Of a stretch of DNA of 64,000 nt, positions 23,359 to 37,017 are shown piece by piece (the stretch's first letter is position 1; each line of letters opens with the position of its first letter). The notes beneath the pieces are model-generated. The model saw only the letters and a program-made list of their open reading frames with translations. It did not search any database and was not told the DNA's origin. The stretch covers positions 3,906,001 to 3,970,000 of the forward strand of contig NC_092409.1 of the NCBI RefSeq assembly GCF_009017415.1, given 5' to 3'. The stretch comes from Aspergillus flavus. Taxonomy: Eukaryota > Ascomycota > Eurotiomycetes > Eurotiales > Aspergillaceae. A program made the position numbers and the translations under genes.

Positions 23359-24585
23359 TCAATCAGTTGACGGTTTAGGCTCGACTTCCTGCGAGCTTGG
23401 TGCTGGTTTGTAGAGCTCAGCTAGATTGTATCTTTTCAGCTTCTCGTAGTCACTTCCGGCAACACTCATCCCAATCACGTTCTGGATGCAGAGGTCAGCC
23501 ACGCGGGAAACGAATTTTGAAGAGCGCGAGGACAGTGTTGATTGTTGTGAAACAGACCTTGATAATATCAACAAGAATAATAAGATCGTAATTTTTAAGA
23601 TCAACAGAATGCTCAGGTCCCACAACACTGGCTATTGTTTTGATGAGATTATCTCTGTCGAACTTTTGGTTGCTCCTCATCGCAGGCCGGATAGCGAACT
23701 GTATTTGCAGGCCTTAAGGACATGCCTAGAGATATAAAGCTTAGGGTGCTGTGACATACCTTTTTGGGACCCCCACCGGAGTGAAAGTGAGGCTTTAAAA
23801 TCTCACGCGCAAAAGCCTCTAAATCAACACTGAGGGTCTTTCGGATAGATTTGACAGGCGTCATTCGTTGGATGTATCGGCTTCTCTTCCTGTCTGGGTT
23901 GGCATGCGCGTCCACGCAGATCTGATGGACGAGCTTCTCGGGATCAATCGACTTATCGAATCGTATAAACGATACTAAGTAAGATTTAGTCCTAGTCGTG
24001 TCATCTTTAGATAGGGTTAAAAGCATCTACAAACCACACGGAATGTCTAGCCTGATGGCCTGAAACTGACGAGGCTTGGCCGAGCTAGGCTTCAGCCCTG
24101 CGACTTCTTTTCTGATTTGGGCTTCGATATCATCCTCGTCCTCCGAACTGGAGTCACCATCTTGACCCCCCGCGTCTGGCGTTTCGATGCTCTGGTGCAC
24201 AGGGCATATGTCAGCCGCACAATTGAAGAGCCCGGAAGATTGCCTCAAAGCACAACATCTTCCTGGTCAAAGTTTCTCTCATAGAGCGGCACTGACCTGG
24301 GAGAAGAGATCAAGCACCTCCGAGATACATTTCCCTTCCTTTCCTATTTCGCAAGTTACAAAAACTCCCCAATCTCCACTTTCAATGCCAGCTTTGCCAT
24401 TTTGATGCTTATGCCAATTACCGCCTCCCTGTAACACACATATTAGATCTCCTGACTACTGGGGCAATACAATGGAAAGACGAAGGAAAACATTCGGATG
24501 ATCATTGGGTCGAGCTCGCCGAGAGTCAGAGCAAAAGTAGGCCAACCTTTCTTTTTTTGGAGGACTGAGATGAGTTGTCCGGCAT
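23359..24585 (-). CDS. tan1: Tan1, THUMP-domain tRNA acetylation adaptor
   Basis: tRNA-binding adaptor that works with the acetyltransferase Kre33/Nat10 to make ac4C12 in Leu and Ser tRNAs. Model: 24585-24547, 24428-24297, 24191-24035, 23974-23760, 23698-23558, 23481-23359; 268 aa, phases close. A short Lys-rich start (SSKKRK) is followed by the family entry segment SGDWGVFVTCEIGKEGKCISE. Then come an acidic spacer (DGDSSSEDEDDIE), the CVSFIRFDKSIDP linker and the THUMP core (FAIRPAMRSNQKFDRDNLIK, YDLIILVDIIKNVIGMSV, KLKRYNLAELY). The first exon is only 39 nt and its donor is weak (GTTGGC), so the extreme N-terminus is less certain. Divergent from pdcA. Confidence 0.9.
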
Positions 24586-25385
24586 GCTCCTTTTTCCTGT
24601 TCCCGCCATTCACGGATGTAGTCCGAGTCAAATTTAGGTAGTGGTGCCGTCTTTTCCCGGCAGGGATAGTTTCTAAAAAAAAGTTAAGGTTGCTGGATGT
24701 TTGCACGGGTTTGGTCAGATAAACACATCAATATGCTAGTATCTGATGCCGTTTCGCCGCTGTGCGGTCTTCCCTGGAAATTCTCGATTATCATTGGCAT
24801 GGCGGCAACGCCGCGGGGCTGTCGAGACGTCCACATTCGGTTTAGTGGAAGAATATCATCCCATCCGTATCGGGTGGGGTGGGCTGACTGTCACGCCAGC
24901 GACTCGGAGCCTCGGGTTCGTCGGCATGAAGTACCAGGGATATACTTCTAAAACACCTGCAGTGATCAGGTAGATCCCGATATAGACTATCTTCCAACCA
25001 TCGGCCCATTCTCCATTGTGTTGGGTCGCAAGTGTTCTTCACCGTGAACCACCCTGGGCATAGCCTAGACACTTTGTATTTCTTTTACCGCCGTCCTTAA
25101 CTACATTGCGACCTTAACTATGACAGCCGGTGGCTGACTGTATTGTAAGCTTGTAATTTTGGCGTACTATCTGTACTATCTACCCATGACATCACGTTAT
25201 CATGACGTATGGCCTGGTCTTACTGTTGCACGTCGAGTTGTACAGGACATTCTGTATTCACTACTATATAACTGCCCCCCCCTTGTCCATGTTTCCAGGA
25301 AGAATTCAGTATCCAACAATCCATAACAACAACCTTATCATCTACTATACCTTCCATTTTCCATTCCTCTTACTGAGTCCTTACA
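24586..25385. promoter_or_regulatory. divergent promoter region tan1 / pdcA
   Basis: 800 bp between divergent starts. The pdcA side has a clear TATA element and a C-run just downstream of it, fitting a strongly transcribed glycolytic-type gene. The tan1 side shows no TATA. Confidence 0.5.
25265..25271 (+). promoter_or_regulatory. TATA box of pdcA
   Basis: TATATAA about 115 bp upstream of the pdcA ATG, followed by a run of C and an A-rich leader with AACAACAAC-like sequence. Position and sequence fit a TATA element; initiation is probably near 25300-25320. Confidence 0.6.
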
Positions 25386-27348
25386 ATGGCGACAGATATC
25401 GCTACAAGGGATCTTCGCAAGCCCATAGATGTCGCTGAGTACCTCTTCAGGCGACTTCGTGAGGTTGGCGTTCGTGCAGTACACGGTGTTCCTGGTAAGC
25501 ATCAATGCGCCAGCTTGTACCGCAACTACTGACAGTATCAATTCGCATAGGGGACTACAACTTGGTGGCTTTGGATTACCTGCCAAAATGCGATCTTCAT
25601 TGGGTAGGAAACTGTAATGAGCTTAATGCCGGTATGTCTCCACTGAATGGTCAATGGGAATTCTGGGTATGGTAAAAGAGAGGCGCATATCGCTAACGGT
25701 GGTCAAATGCAGGATACGCTGCTGATGGATACGCTCGAATCAATGGAATGTCTGCTTTAGTCACCACCTTTGGTGTGGGTGAGCTATCGGCGCTCAATGC
25801 TATTGCTGGTGCATACTCCGAATTTGTGCCTATCGTTCACATTGTTGGTCAACCGCATACGAAATCACAGAAAGATGGAATGCTCCTCCACCACACCTTG
25901 GGCAACGGCGACTTCAACGTCTTCACCAGAATGAGTGCCGACATCTCTTGCACACTTGGATGTTTGAACTCAACTCACGAAGTGGCGACCCTCATTGATA
26001 ATGCTATCCGAGAATGTTGGATTCGTAGTCGACCGGTTTATATCTCTCTCCCTACCGATATGGTGACAAAGAAAATCGAGGGAGAACGGCTGGATACCCC
26101 TCTCGATCTTAGTCTACCACCGAACGATCCCGAAAAAGAAGATTACGTTGTGGATGTGGTTCTCAAGTATCTGCACGCTGCAAAGAAACCCGTTATTCTT
26201 GTCGATGCTTGTGCTATCCGCCATCGTGTGCTCGATGAAGTTCATGAGTTCGTGGAAAAATCTGGGCTACCCACATTCGTGGCTCCAATGGGTAAAGGAG
26301 CAGTGGATGAGACTCACAAGAACTACGGCGGTGTTTACGCTGGTACTGGATCAAACCCAGGTGTTCGTGAGCAAGTCGAATCTTCAGACTTGATTCTGAG
26401 CATCGGTGCTATCAAGTCCGATTTCAACACGACTGGGTTCTCTTACCGTATTGGCCAACTCAACACCATTGACTTCCATAGTACATACGTGCGCGTCCGG
26501 TACTCCGAATACCCTGATATCAACATGAAAGGCGTCCTTCAAAAGATTGTTCAAAGAATGGGCAATCTCAATGTCGGACCAGTCTCGCCGCCGTCGAACC
26601 TACTGCCGGACAACGAGAAGGCATCAACCGAACAGGCGATTACCCACGCATGGCTCTGGCCTACTGTCGGGCAGTGGCTGAAAGAAAAGGATGTTGTTAT
26701 CACGGAAACCGGCACTGCCAATTTCGGTATCTGGGACACTCGGTTCCCGGCAGGTGTTACAGCCATTAGTCAGGTTCTTTGGGGTAGTATCGGCTATTCA
26801 GTTGGAGCTTGTCAAGGTGCTGCGTTGGCCGCAAAAGAGCAGGGCCGACGGACTGTACTTTTCGTGGGTGACGGAAGTTTCCAGCTGACGCTCCAGGAAG
26901 TCAGCACCATGATAAGAAATAACCTTAACCCTATCATGTAAGTATCGCCTTTGGGTGACACATGTCTCATGCCCGACTAACATCGTACGTAGCTTTGTCA
27001 TTTGCAACGAAGGATATACCATCGAACGGTACATTCATGGATGGGAAGCTGTTTACAATGACATCCAGCCCTGGGACTTCTTGAACATTCCTGTGGCATT
27101 CGGCGCGAAGGACAAGTACAAAGGATACAAGGTCACAACCCGAGACGAGTTGAGGGAGCTTTTCGCAAATGAAGAATTTGCTTCGGCACCCTGTCTCCAG
27201 GTAGGTTTCATTTCGTTTACCCCTGTCGGAAAAGTATCAGTGGTGCTAACCAAAGCAGTTGGTTGAGCTCCACATGCCTCGCGACGATTGCCCAGCCAGT
27301 TTGAAATTGACAGCCGAATCGGCCGCTGAGCGGAACAAGTCCCTTTAA
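25386..27348 (+). CDS. pdcA: pyruvate decarboxylase
   Basis: Thiamine-diphosphate enzyme converting pyruvate to acetaldehyde and CO2 in the cytosol, the committed step of ethanol fermentation. Model: 25386-25494, 25551-25631, 25713-26937, 26993-27200, 27259-27348; 570 aa, the normal family length. The N-terminal cofactor Glu lies in [17 protein letters not shown]. The active-site His pair is in [13 protein letters not shown]. The ThDP/Mg motif is [14 protein letters not shown], split near its end by intron 3; the following [13 protein letters not shown] segment is characteristic. The substrate-channel Glu is in [11 protein letters not shown]. The C-terminus lacks an obvious targeting signal. 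Four introns of 55-81 nt. Identity is secure, although paralogues (indole-pyruvate decarboxylases) share much of this pattern. Confidence 0.96.
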
Positions 27349-29017
27349 TTTCTTCAAGACATCCTCCAGGATAGACCAGATCTCTTTCCTTCTTTACGGC
27401 TCGGGAAATCGGTTTCAGTTAGCATGCCACCATGCACACGGGGCATTTTTAATTCCATCATGACATGTGGTTAAGAGATTTTGTTCGTTTGCGATAGTTT
27501 TATAATGAGTTCTTTATCTGCTTTCCCTCTCCTTCTTTCCTTTCAATACCTTCTAAGTTAAAACAATAATCAGATTTAATTAAATAACAATGAATTAAAT
27601 GTTAATTTAGAGAGAGAGACAGAGAGAAAAAGAGAAAAAGAAATAACCAGACTCTCGGGTGGGAGGGTGAACAAGCTTTGTTCAAGTGCTGCTCAGGGAA
27701 GAAAATGTGGCTAGCTGGACTAAGGGACCGCCGTAGGGCTGAAAGGAACGTTCAACAGTTAAAAGTGGAGAAAAGGAGTAGTTCTGGTGAGGTGTTCTCA
27801 TGCGCTATGGACCCTAAACATCACTAGTTTGTCTCTAAACGAGATTTACTGAACAATATGTCTCAAGCTCTTGCCTATCACATCCTCCAATGACTCGAGA
27901 CTAGCTGATAGTGAGAAATTCTTCTGCGGGAGAAAAGAGGAACAGTAATCAAAGTTGTTTCAGAAAAGGCGGCATTTATGAAGGATTGGGGCCTGGAATC
28001 AAAAAGGGGGAACAAAAGCAGGTCAAAGCCAAAGAATAAGGATTAATTTTAAGTAAGATAAAATAAGATAAAATTAAGATTGATAGAGAGAAAAGAGAGA
28101 ACAGAAAGCAAAACGGGTGCTTATCTACCACGTGATTTGGCGTCAAGAAGCTCTGGCGTTTCTCTCATTAATTAAACTCTCCCGTTAAAACATTCGGCCG
28201 GGCCTCGATTGATTGATTACCCCGACCGTGATTGCGAGAGCGCATTTCGACCCAAGCTGAGAAGCTACGATAATAACTCTTCGTGGCGCCAAGATTTGAC
28301 CAGCTGTCATCGGTCCAGTCGGGGAACGAACTATCGCTCTCCTCCCAGCAGTTTAATATTAAGTGGCTGTGGTATGTTTTATCTCTCCCCGTCGGCCCTT
28401 CCGATTCCCCCTCCCCCTGCGATGAGACTAGCATGTCTACTACGATCAGGGGTTGATTAACACACCTTTTCGAGGCTATCGCTTACTTATTCACACTTAG
28501 CCGCTTTAAGACAATCATTTTTTCCCTTTGCCTGCCAATAAATGCTTCACCTCATTCCCATCGCACCTTTGGAGTTCTCTGAATTGCTTCCCACGCCATC
28601 CGCGCAATCGAGAGTAAACCTCGAAGTCAACAGCGCCAGCTTACTGCCTGTAACGCCGTTTGTGCATAATTGGCTGAAGACACTGGGTACTGCTTGGGAC
28701 ATAGAGTCAATCATTGATTGATAAACACGGAAATGTTTTATTTTTGCCCAATACCATCCTTCCTCTAAAAGCAAGACTTGTTCCTCGAGTATCTGCGCAC
28801 CTACAGCGAAAGACGTTACAGACTATTCCTCCACCGGAACAGTGCTGAGCGCCGATGATGAGTTTCACCTTCATGCCATAAAATTCTGGGACCACGTTTG
28901 TCAGGATTCAGGAAAGCGTGTACTGGAAGAGGATCAGGCAGCTGCGGAGAATACTTGGGGTTTCATTGACTACTTTGTGTACCCTATAGTATTGGTATAC
29001 ACCAAAACATTGATATC
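27349..29017. other. intergenic pdcA 3' flank and bck1 promoter/leader
   Basis: 1.67 kb. It includes a purine microsatellite (27609-27644, AG and AAAAG units) and A/T-rich sequence after pdcA. The bck1 side has C-rich tracts near 28378-28420 and two short overlapping upstream ATG frames (28422-28460 and 28433-28456) that would be uORFs if transcription starts upstream of them. No other gene seen. Confidence 0.5.
27609..27644. repeat. purine-rich microsatellite
   Basis: AG dinucleotide repeats grading into AAAAG units just downstream of pdcA; a simple-sequence tract of no clear function. Confidence 0.7.
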
Positions 29018-32000
29018 ATGGACGGTCAGCGGCAGCAACAGTATATTCCGGTTCAACCGCCTCCCTCAGCGCCGGCCTCTCAGTCGCACATACTACTGCC
29101 TCCTCCCCCTCCGAGGTACCAGCCAACACAAACTCAAGGGGTAGTTCCCCCACCACCTCCCGGTCCACCCCCAGGAACAGGATACGGTGCCGCGAAGATA
29201 ACCAACCCACAAGTGCAAGCTCAGAACACTATTGGATGGCAGCAGAACTGGGCGGCGAGACAAGCACTGTCTCAAGGCTACCTTCCTCCTCCCCCACCTC
29301 CCCCCTTGGTCCCCGCGAACCAACAACTCTACAACAGAACACCTTTGTCAATCCCTTCTGGTGAGGGCCGTACATCTGCAACTTACGTCCCGCAACCGGG
29401 CACTTTCGGTCCGGGTGTTGGGATACCTGCATTCGACTCGCACACCCTCTCCGCATATGAGAACCAAGCAACGCTGATGGACAGCGACCGACAAAGACCC
29501 CAAGTGAACCAATTGTACGAGTATCCTAGCCCGGATACCGCATACAAACGAGATGGAACTATTCCACCTACACCGTCCGCTCGCACCATCCCTTCTGCTC
29601 TAGCAGCTAATGACGGCGCCCACGAGCAATTACCGAACCATGGACAAACTACAGAACTTACAAAGTCATCAAGTCACCGGCACAATAGCAGCAACACCTT
29701 ACCTGGTGGCATGTCGCCTAGCGAGGCTGCTGCTCAGTGGCCGCTCGAAAGGGTCTTACTGTGGCTCGCGAAGAATGGGTTTTCCAAGGACTGGCAAGAA
29801 ACTTTCAAGGCCCTCGAGCTTCAAGGAGCTGATTTTATTGAACTAGGTCATGGTTTAAATGGCCGGCCGAATTTGGGTAAGCTGCATAACGTTGTATATC
29901 CTCAACTCGCGAAAGAATGCGAAAGTAGTGGGACAGGATGGGATCAGACTCGCGAACGGGAGGAAGGTAAACGCATGCGCAAGCTAATCCGCCAAATCCA
30001 GGAGGATGGGGGGTATGATGCGGGGATACCTATCCCGAAACAACGTGACTCGCAGACACTACCGGGCAGTGCCCCTGAGGGCGTTCTGGAGGCTTCTCCC
30101 ATGCTTACACATGAACCTTTATCTGCGGGCCCCGCAGCAAATAGTCCCAACCTCAAAACGCTACAGCCTGCGTATCCCCAGAGGCAAAGCGTCCAAACGC
30201 GTTCTTTTACGACGCCAATTCCTGCTAGCCATGATCACTTGTCATCAGAGCCTAACTCGAACGATGGCACAAATTGGACTCGGTCAGACATCTCACGAGC
30301 TGCTCTATCCAGTATCGCTGGTGACCACCGAAGACAGAGCCCCTCTGTTTCTAGTGATGGTGGCCATTTTTTCCCTCCTGCTCGACCATACGAGGGCAGC
30401 CCCAAGAGTGGCAGCCCGGCTACACAGCATGCCACTCTCGCCCATCAGGGCGCATCGTCATCCACAAGTGACCTGGGGGTCCGATTCGAGCATTCCCGTG
30501 GCAACAGTTCAGACTCGACCACAGGCCGGCGATATTACGAATCGATACGACAGGACAATACTCGTCCATCGCCCTATGACCCATACAACCGTCAGTTGAG
30601 CGGCGACAATCCCTCATCTTACTCAAAAGATCATAGCAACCGCCTTTTGCATTTCTTCAAAAAGAGATCGAGAACAGGCGATTCTAACCACCCGTCTCCG
30701 GAGGAGCAATTTCTGGAGTCCCCCACTAGTCCAGTGAACATGCGCCAGAATGCTTCCCATCTCCCTTACACCAAACCGAATTTCAGCAGTAGCGACATGT
30801 CGCTGGGTGAACGTCCTTCGTCCTCGTCGATTTCAGACCACGATCGGCTCGCCTTACGAGCAAAATCTGGACACAAAGGGAGAAAGTGGGCCTTTGCGAC
30901 CTTGGATGGATGGAATTATCGTTTAGTGGATATTACCGAAACGGAATCCGTGGAGGTGCTACGTGCCACCATCTGTCAAAACCTTGGGTTATCTGATTGG
31001 ACCGGCGCTCAGATTTTCTTGACCGAGCCAGGCCAGACAGAGCACGATGAACCCTTGAATGACCCCAGCCTGACTCTCTGTCGGAAGACGAAGTCGGATT
31101 CATTGGGCTCTCTGAAATTCTTTGTACGAGGATCACATACGTATGCAGGTGCGAGCAGTTCTCCGCACGTTGCAGGCCTTGGGGTCTCATTTCCCGACAA
31201 ACATACGGCCTCACCTACTAGTGGGCAACATCAACTACACCGTAAACCACTGGATGACGAGGCTTTGAACAGGATTGCAAAGCCCACTTCTCCACAAGTG
31301 GCATCACGACAACAGCTAAGGACCCCTGCTGTTAAACTACCTGCCCGTGATATATCGCACACTCCACTTTCGGCATCCCCAGTAGATGGTGGCCAGGACG
31401 CTGGACATCTTGACCCAGACAAGGCAGACCTATTAGCTCGCCATGAGGAACACCAGCGGGAGGTCGAGAGGAAACAGAAGGCCTACCGGATCTCTAAAGT
31501 CTCCTCGGTACCACAGCCGAGAAAGGATGCCTATGGTGAGACTGGTTATAGACGAGAAGGAGTCATTGATTTCGATTCACCTCGTATATCTCCTTACGAG
31601 GACAAAAAGGCAGAGCCTCTTGTACCACTTCGCAAACCACCCACCGCGCCTCATGAATCCCATACTCTCACCAAGGTTAATTCCTTAAGGAAGAAAGATG
31701 CTGATCGCCCCCGCGTTCATCAACCTGTTCAGACCCATGGCCTTGGAGCGGTTCTGGCTAGTGTTGGTAGAATGACCAGTGCCATAGGAACGCCAACACC
31801 TTCGGTGTCTACATCACAGGCGGGAACGAATAACCATGCTAACATCGAGGCGCCATCCGAAAGTAATATCCCAGGTAAGCTTGGTATACATAATTCCGGC
31901 TATTGCACATGTTCCCTTTACCCATAACTTGCCTTCCTGCAAATAGTCATACCTAACATATGTTTTAGACGAAACCAAAAGCACTTCACAATCGCCTGCG

Positions 32001-33958
32001 GGACAGGACAGCCAAGAGACTCCAACCTCACACACCAACCAGTCACCTGCCAAGACGGCTGTTCCTGAGGAGCCACGGCCAACGGTACAGTCTCGCAAGT
32101 CTTTTGGACCTGAGTTTGACTTCGAGGAAACCAACGTTTCCTTCCAACGCTCGCCAATGCCACAGGAGGACTCAGACGACGATGATTCGGATGATGGCCT
32201 TTTCGCAATCCCGTTAGCAAATAGCAAATCGCCAACAAAGGAAAAAGATTCTGCAACTGGTTTTTCAGCTAGCCAAAAGTTATCAGCAAAGCCCTCGCTC
32301 ACTGTAAACACCGAAAACAGGTTGAGAAAGGGTCTGTCTGTGAGTTTCAGGTCACCTAGTGCTACGCGCGAAACTTTTGCGAGCTCAAGCGGTGATCCAG
32401 ACCCTAGAACGGGGTCATTGTCCGATTTGACCGCTTCGCCTGAGGAAGAGAAACCCCCTCGGAGGGATTCGTTCGCCCGAGGCGATATCTGGGCAAGCAG
32501 ACCTCCCGTGGAAGGCGTTATCGAGTACCTGGATGACTTCTTCCCCAATATTGATCTCGATGCGCCTTATTTAGATGGACAAGGCGCATCCCCTCCCTCG
32601 TCACCAGCGAGCAGAGTTGCCGCCGAGAGTGAGCTGAGCCAAAAGGAAAGGCCGCAGCCCCCTCCCAATCCTAGTGAATCCACATTAGGCTCGAGTGAGC
32701 CGACTATCAAACCACAAGAGGCTAACATCGTTGCTCGACGTAACGTCAACCGCTCCGGCGGACTTACCCGAATGAAGTCAATTCGTGAAGTTGCCAGGGG
32801 CGCCAACCAAACAAGCAGGAACCGGAGCGTGACATCCTCTACTGGAAATCAAAAGTCTGGCGATATTCTCCGACGTAAAAGTACGAAGATGTTTGGAGCA
32901 AGGATTATGCAAATCAGCCCTAAGCCAGGAAGCCGACTCAGCCAACTCGATCCTATCCCCCAAAACAATGCCCCTACTACAAGTGTGCCCCAGAGACAGC
33001 CAACCTTCCGCATCATTCGCGGTCAGCTTATTGGCAAAGGCACATACGGCCGAGTTTATCTGGGCATGAATGCGGATAATGGTGAAGTTTTGGCTGTTAA
33101 GCAGGTGGAAATCAATCCTAGAATTGCTGGACAAGACAAGGATAAGATGAAGGATATGGTCGCCGCTATGGATCAGGAGATCGACACCATGCAACACCTC
33201 GAGCATCCCAACATCGTACAGTATCTTGGATGTGAGCGGGGAGAGTTGTCTATCTCAATCTATCTCGAGTATATTTCTGGTGGCTCCATCGGCAGTTGTC
33301 TCCGCAAACATGGTAAATTCGAGGAAAGTGTTGTTAAATCACTTACACAACAAACCCTGAGCGGGCTGGCCTATCTTCATAATCAGGGAATCCTACATCG
33401 TGACTTGAAAGCAGACAATATCCTTCTGGATTTGGATGGAACGTGTAAAATCTCTGATTTCGGTATCTCTAAAAAGTCAGACAACATCTATGGCAATGAC
33501 TCGACAAATTCCATGCAAGGGTCAGTATTCTGGATGGCGCCAGAAGTTATCCAATCTCAAGGCCAGGGCTACAGCGCCAAGGTGGATATTTGGTCACTTG
33601 GATGCGTAGTATTGGAGATGTTCGCAGGCCGACGGCCATGGAGCAGGGAAGAGGCCATTGGTGCCATATTCAAGCTTGGAAGCCTAAGTCAAGCGCCTCC
33701 GATCCCCGAGGATGTATCCATGAACATTAGTCCAGCGGCGCTTGCTTTCATGTATGACTGCTTTACTATGTAAGCGCTTCCTACTGTGACCCTGACATTT
33801 GCATGAATGGACAATCGTACTGACAATATTCAACCAGTGATTCACTCGATCGCCCGACTGCTGAAACTCTGCTCACCCGTCATCCTTTCTGCGAACCAGA
33901 TCCAAAGTACAACTTCCTCGACACTGAACTATACGCAAAGATCCGTCATGTTCTCTAG
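29018..33958 (+). CDS. bck1: Bck1 MAP kinase kinase kinase (cell-wall integrity)
   Basis: MAPKKK between protein kinase C and the Mkk MAPKK in the cell-wall integrity cascade. Model: 29018-31874, 31969-33769, 33838-33958; 1592 aa. The N-terminus is rich in Pro runs (PPPPPPR, PPPPPGPPPG, PPPPPPPL), which may bind SH3 or WW partners. A SAM-like domain lies at about 236-300 (WPLERVLLWLAKNGFSKDW). A Ras-association/ubiquitin-like segment lies at about 618-708 (KWAFATLDGWNYRLVDIT). A long Ser/Pro-rich region with basic patches follows. The kinase domain is at about 1300-1590: glycine loop LIGKGTYGRVYLG, AVKQVEI lysine, HRDLKADNILL near residue 1429, DFGISKK, and the APE-like segment MAPEVIQ. The final exon encodes TELYAKIRHVL. 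All catalytic residues are present. Confidence 0.96.
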
Positions 33959-34470
33959 ATTCTATCTCTATTTGAAGCATCGTCATTGAGCGCGTATATA
34001 TCTTTTTTTCGGCTGTACTGTTCTTTGCTGATCATACCCAATTCAGTATTTCTTTACAATGTTGTGTATATATCCTTGCGAGAACCACAAGGCAAACCAC
34101 TCTAATTGGAGTGGTGATCTGCCAATTGAATTATGATATCCAGACTCCTTCTCATAATAACTTGCTTGGTAGTACCTGAAATGTAACCTAGAAAGAACAA
34201 GAATATCTTCCGGCGAAAGACATCGTATAGGTTTCATGCCGACATATGCCACTATGGACAATGTGGTCATGAACTTTTCCCCCTTACACAAACATAGGGT
34301 AGGTTCTAAATGTCAAAAGTAGGGCGACATTACCCATCATGTATAGGATACGTACAGACCTTGCGACAGTATGGACATGGTATTAAGAGGATATCTCTTC
34401 CCGTATAGAGGTTTTTGTATATACATTCAGCAACATGGTATTTATCCAAAAAGAAAAAAAGGTAAGCCAG
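33959..34470. other. intergenic between convergent bck1 and cog3
   Basis: 512 bp of A/T-rich DNA shared by two 3' ends; no gene or repeat recognised. Confidence 0.5.
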
Positions 34471-37017
34471 CTACTGACTTCTGGACTCAAGGCTGCCGCT
34501 CCTGCTCCTGTTCGTAGCTTCATCGTCTGCATCGGAGATACCAACTCGGAAGATACTCTCACACCAGTCTGCAAAGGTGTCGACATCCCACACGGCATCC
34601 TCGCGACCCTTGCCCTTCGTACTCACAAAATGCCCCTTGCTCTTCTCCGAAGACATATATTTGTCGAAGAATTCTTCGTATATCTGGATAACACGTTCCT
34701 GGACGGCGCCCACTAGTGTTTCCTTCATACGGACATCGTCGAGGTAGTCGTTGAGGATCGTCCTGAGACTCGGGACTTCTTTCTCGATGTTTCGACAGGT
34801 GGGGTAGATCAGCTCCCCGCGCTGCAGGTTCCGGGTATCGACGAACTTGGACGGGAGGGAGGCCGTCATCGTGGTGGCGAATCCGCTGATGAAATCGTTG
34901 ATTACTGTTCTGAGGCGTCCGTCTAGCTCCACCTTTGCGTCTAGCATGTTCTCTACGACCCGGGGTAGGAGGCCGTGGCCGACGAGGCGCATCAGGTTAC
35001 GGGGGTTGAAGAGACCGCCTCTTTCCCGTAATTCCCAGAATGTGTTGGTGACGCCTGAGAAGTCGAATGAGACTTCAGGTGCAACGTATTCGATGTCAAA
35101 GGCGACGATCTGTTGTTTTAGTATGAGCAAGTGGCTCATGAGAAACAGTTGGCTGTCTGTGACGGATTTGCTGGCGATCAGGGAGCTCGCATGATGAAGA
35201 GAGATGTTGGTTTGGTGAACGATTTGATGCGCTAAATCATCAAATACAGTGGACTATGAACAAACGGTCAGTATATACAGATTATCTGCTTAACAAAGCG
35301 GGTTGGGGCCCTCGTACATTCACAAGGCGGTAGATCCTGCTCAGAAGCCAGATGGCTTTCCGTAATGTAGGGTACCAGTTGCTCGGTGAGACCTGTGATT
35401 CGAAGTCCCACTTTGAGTCTTGTTCTGACGGAGAGTCTGCGCCGTCTTCGGGTTGCTTTGCGGGCTTGGGGAGGTTTGCGAGAGCATCGGTAGCCGTAAC
35501 TTTCCTGCCCGAGATTTGCCCGTCCGTAACTGATATGGAAGCCTGTTTGTTGCGCGCAGGGTAATCAAGGTCATCGGGGCGAGGCTTGTACCTTTCGATT
35601 TCGTCGCGAAGGAAGGCTTGGGCGCGGAAAACAAGCCGAGTTTGAACATCCTCCAGCACAGGTTGAATCAATGTAGAGAAGTCGAGTTGGTTGGCGTCCG
35701 TGGGCTCGGTCTCTTCTTCCTGGTCAAAAAGATAACGGGTTTGAAGAAGAGCACAAAGTTGGCAGAGTTTGATTATTTTATCTTCATGTATGATTCTTGG
35801 TTGGAGATGGTCGTAAAGAGGCTCACATATTGTTTCCAGAAAGTCGTATAAGCCTCCCTGCCCGTGAAACCATTCGCCCCACAGGTCAAATTCGTCCAGA
35901 CATACACCGCGGATGTAGCTGATACTACCACGAGCGAAAGCAACCAGATCCGTCGACGTACTTGGGGCCTGCGCAATCTCATTGAGTTTCTTGCGCACGA
36001 GTGGCACAATCAATTTACCACGGATAGCTGCGTAATTGGCGTGTAGTTCATTGAGAAGACTTTGATATTCAGCTTCCGTCCCTTGCTCAGGATCCAGTGG
36101 GGGAACTGCTCTCTTTTGGATCTCCAGACCGATCTGCTTTAGCTCAGGCGCACCAACTCTGAACTTCGCGTAAAGTAGAGCAGACATAGTAGTGTCGTTG
36201 AGCTGTTTATCTGCTATCTTTTTTGAGACACTCAAATATACGTCGCGCAGTGCAGAAACAAAGTGTCCCCGAATGAGCGTGAGGGCCCGTGTCATCAGGA
36301 GTCTATACCTGGAGCGATATACACCGGCCTCTTTCTGATCGGCCTGTGAGAGACATATTAGCCAGTTCGCAAATTACACGCCCATAAAGCACTGACATGT
36401 ATTTCCATATAGTCCAAGCATTCGTCCAGCCGCCTTAACATGTCCGAGAACTCCTGACCACGAACCGTATTACCAGCACCGGGAGCGTTAAGTTTCCTTG
36501 AAGCCGGATCCAGGAAGTCATAGTATTGGAGGTTATCTTGGATATCTGTAGCTAGCTCCGAGTCGCGTTTCTGAGCAGAGAGGAGCCCTTCGCACTGGTT
36601 CTGGAAATTGGACGTCTGCGCTTCTACTGCTTTAAAGTCTTTGGACAGGTTTGATAGAAGGTCGAGGGTTGATGAGGTATCAGACAGTAGCGTATCGAGA
36701 TGTGACTTTGACATCTGAAGTTCATGCAGGCAGGCTCTAATTACAAAGACGTGTCAGGCTTCAGGATATCCTAAGTTCTTCCCAGTGGCTTCGCGGCATG
36801 GCGCTTACTGGTACTCATCGTAGCTACTCTCGAGCAAACTGTCTTCCAACTCATTGTACCATTGGGTAAACTCAAGTTCATTATGAATGCCCTCAATCGA
36901 ATCCAAGCCATCTGGTACTGCCTCAGCTTCCTCGGTCTCCTTGCCTGTCAGTTCTAGAGGGGGACGGGACGGGACAGTTTGCCGACGAGATCGCCGTCCC
37001 GCATTCTGTTGACGCAT
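34471..37017 (-). CDS. cog3: COG3 (Sec34), conserved oligomeric Golgi complex subunit
   Basis: Subunit of lobe A of the COG complex, which tethers retrograde vesicles at the cis-Golgi and keeps glycosyltransferases in place. Model: 37017-36809, 36736-36397, 36343-35318, 35253-34471; 785 aa. The N-terminus is basic, then ELEFTQWYNELEDSLLE leads into the coiled-coil tethering region (about 75-180, LLSNLSKDFKAVEAQTSNFQ). The conserved Sec34 segment YYDFLDPASRKLNAPG follows. The remainder is the helical-bundle body (YRSRYRLLMTRALTLIR, YAKFRVGAPELKQIG, SISYIRGVCLDEFDLW, FDIEYVAPEVSFDFS). The start is the first ATG in frame, with no upstream ATG. Shares a 294-bp bidirectional promoter with fmp25. 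Confidence 0.93.
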
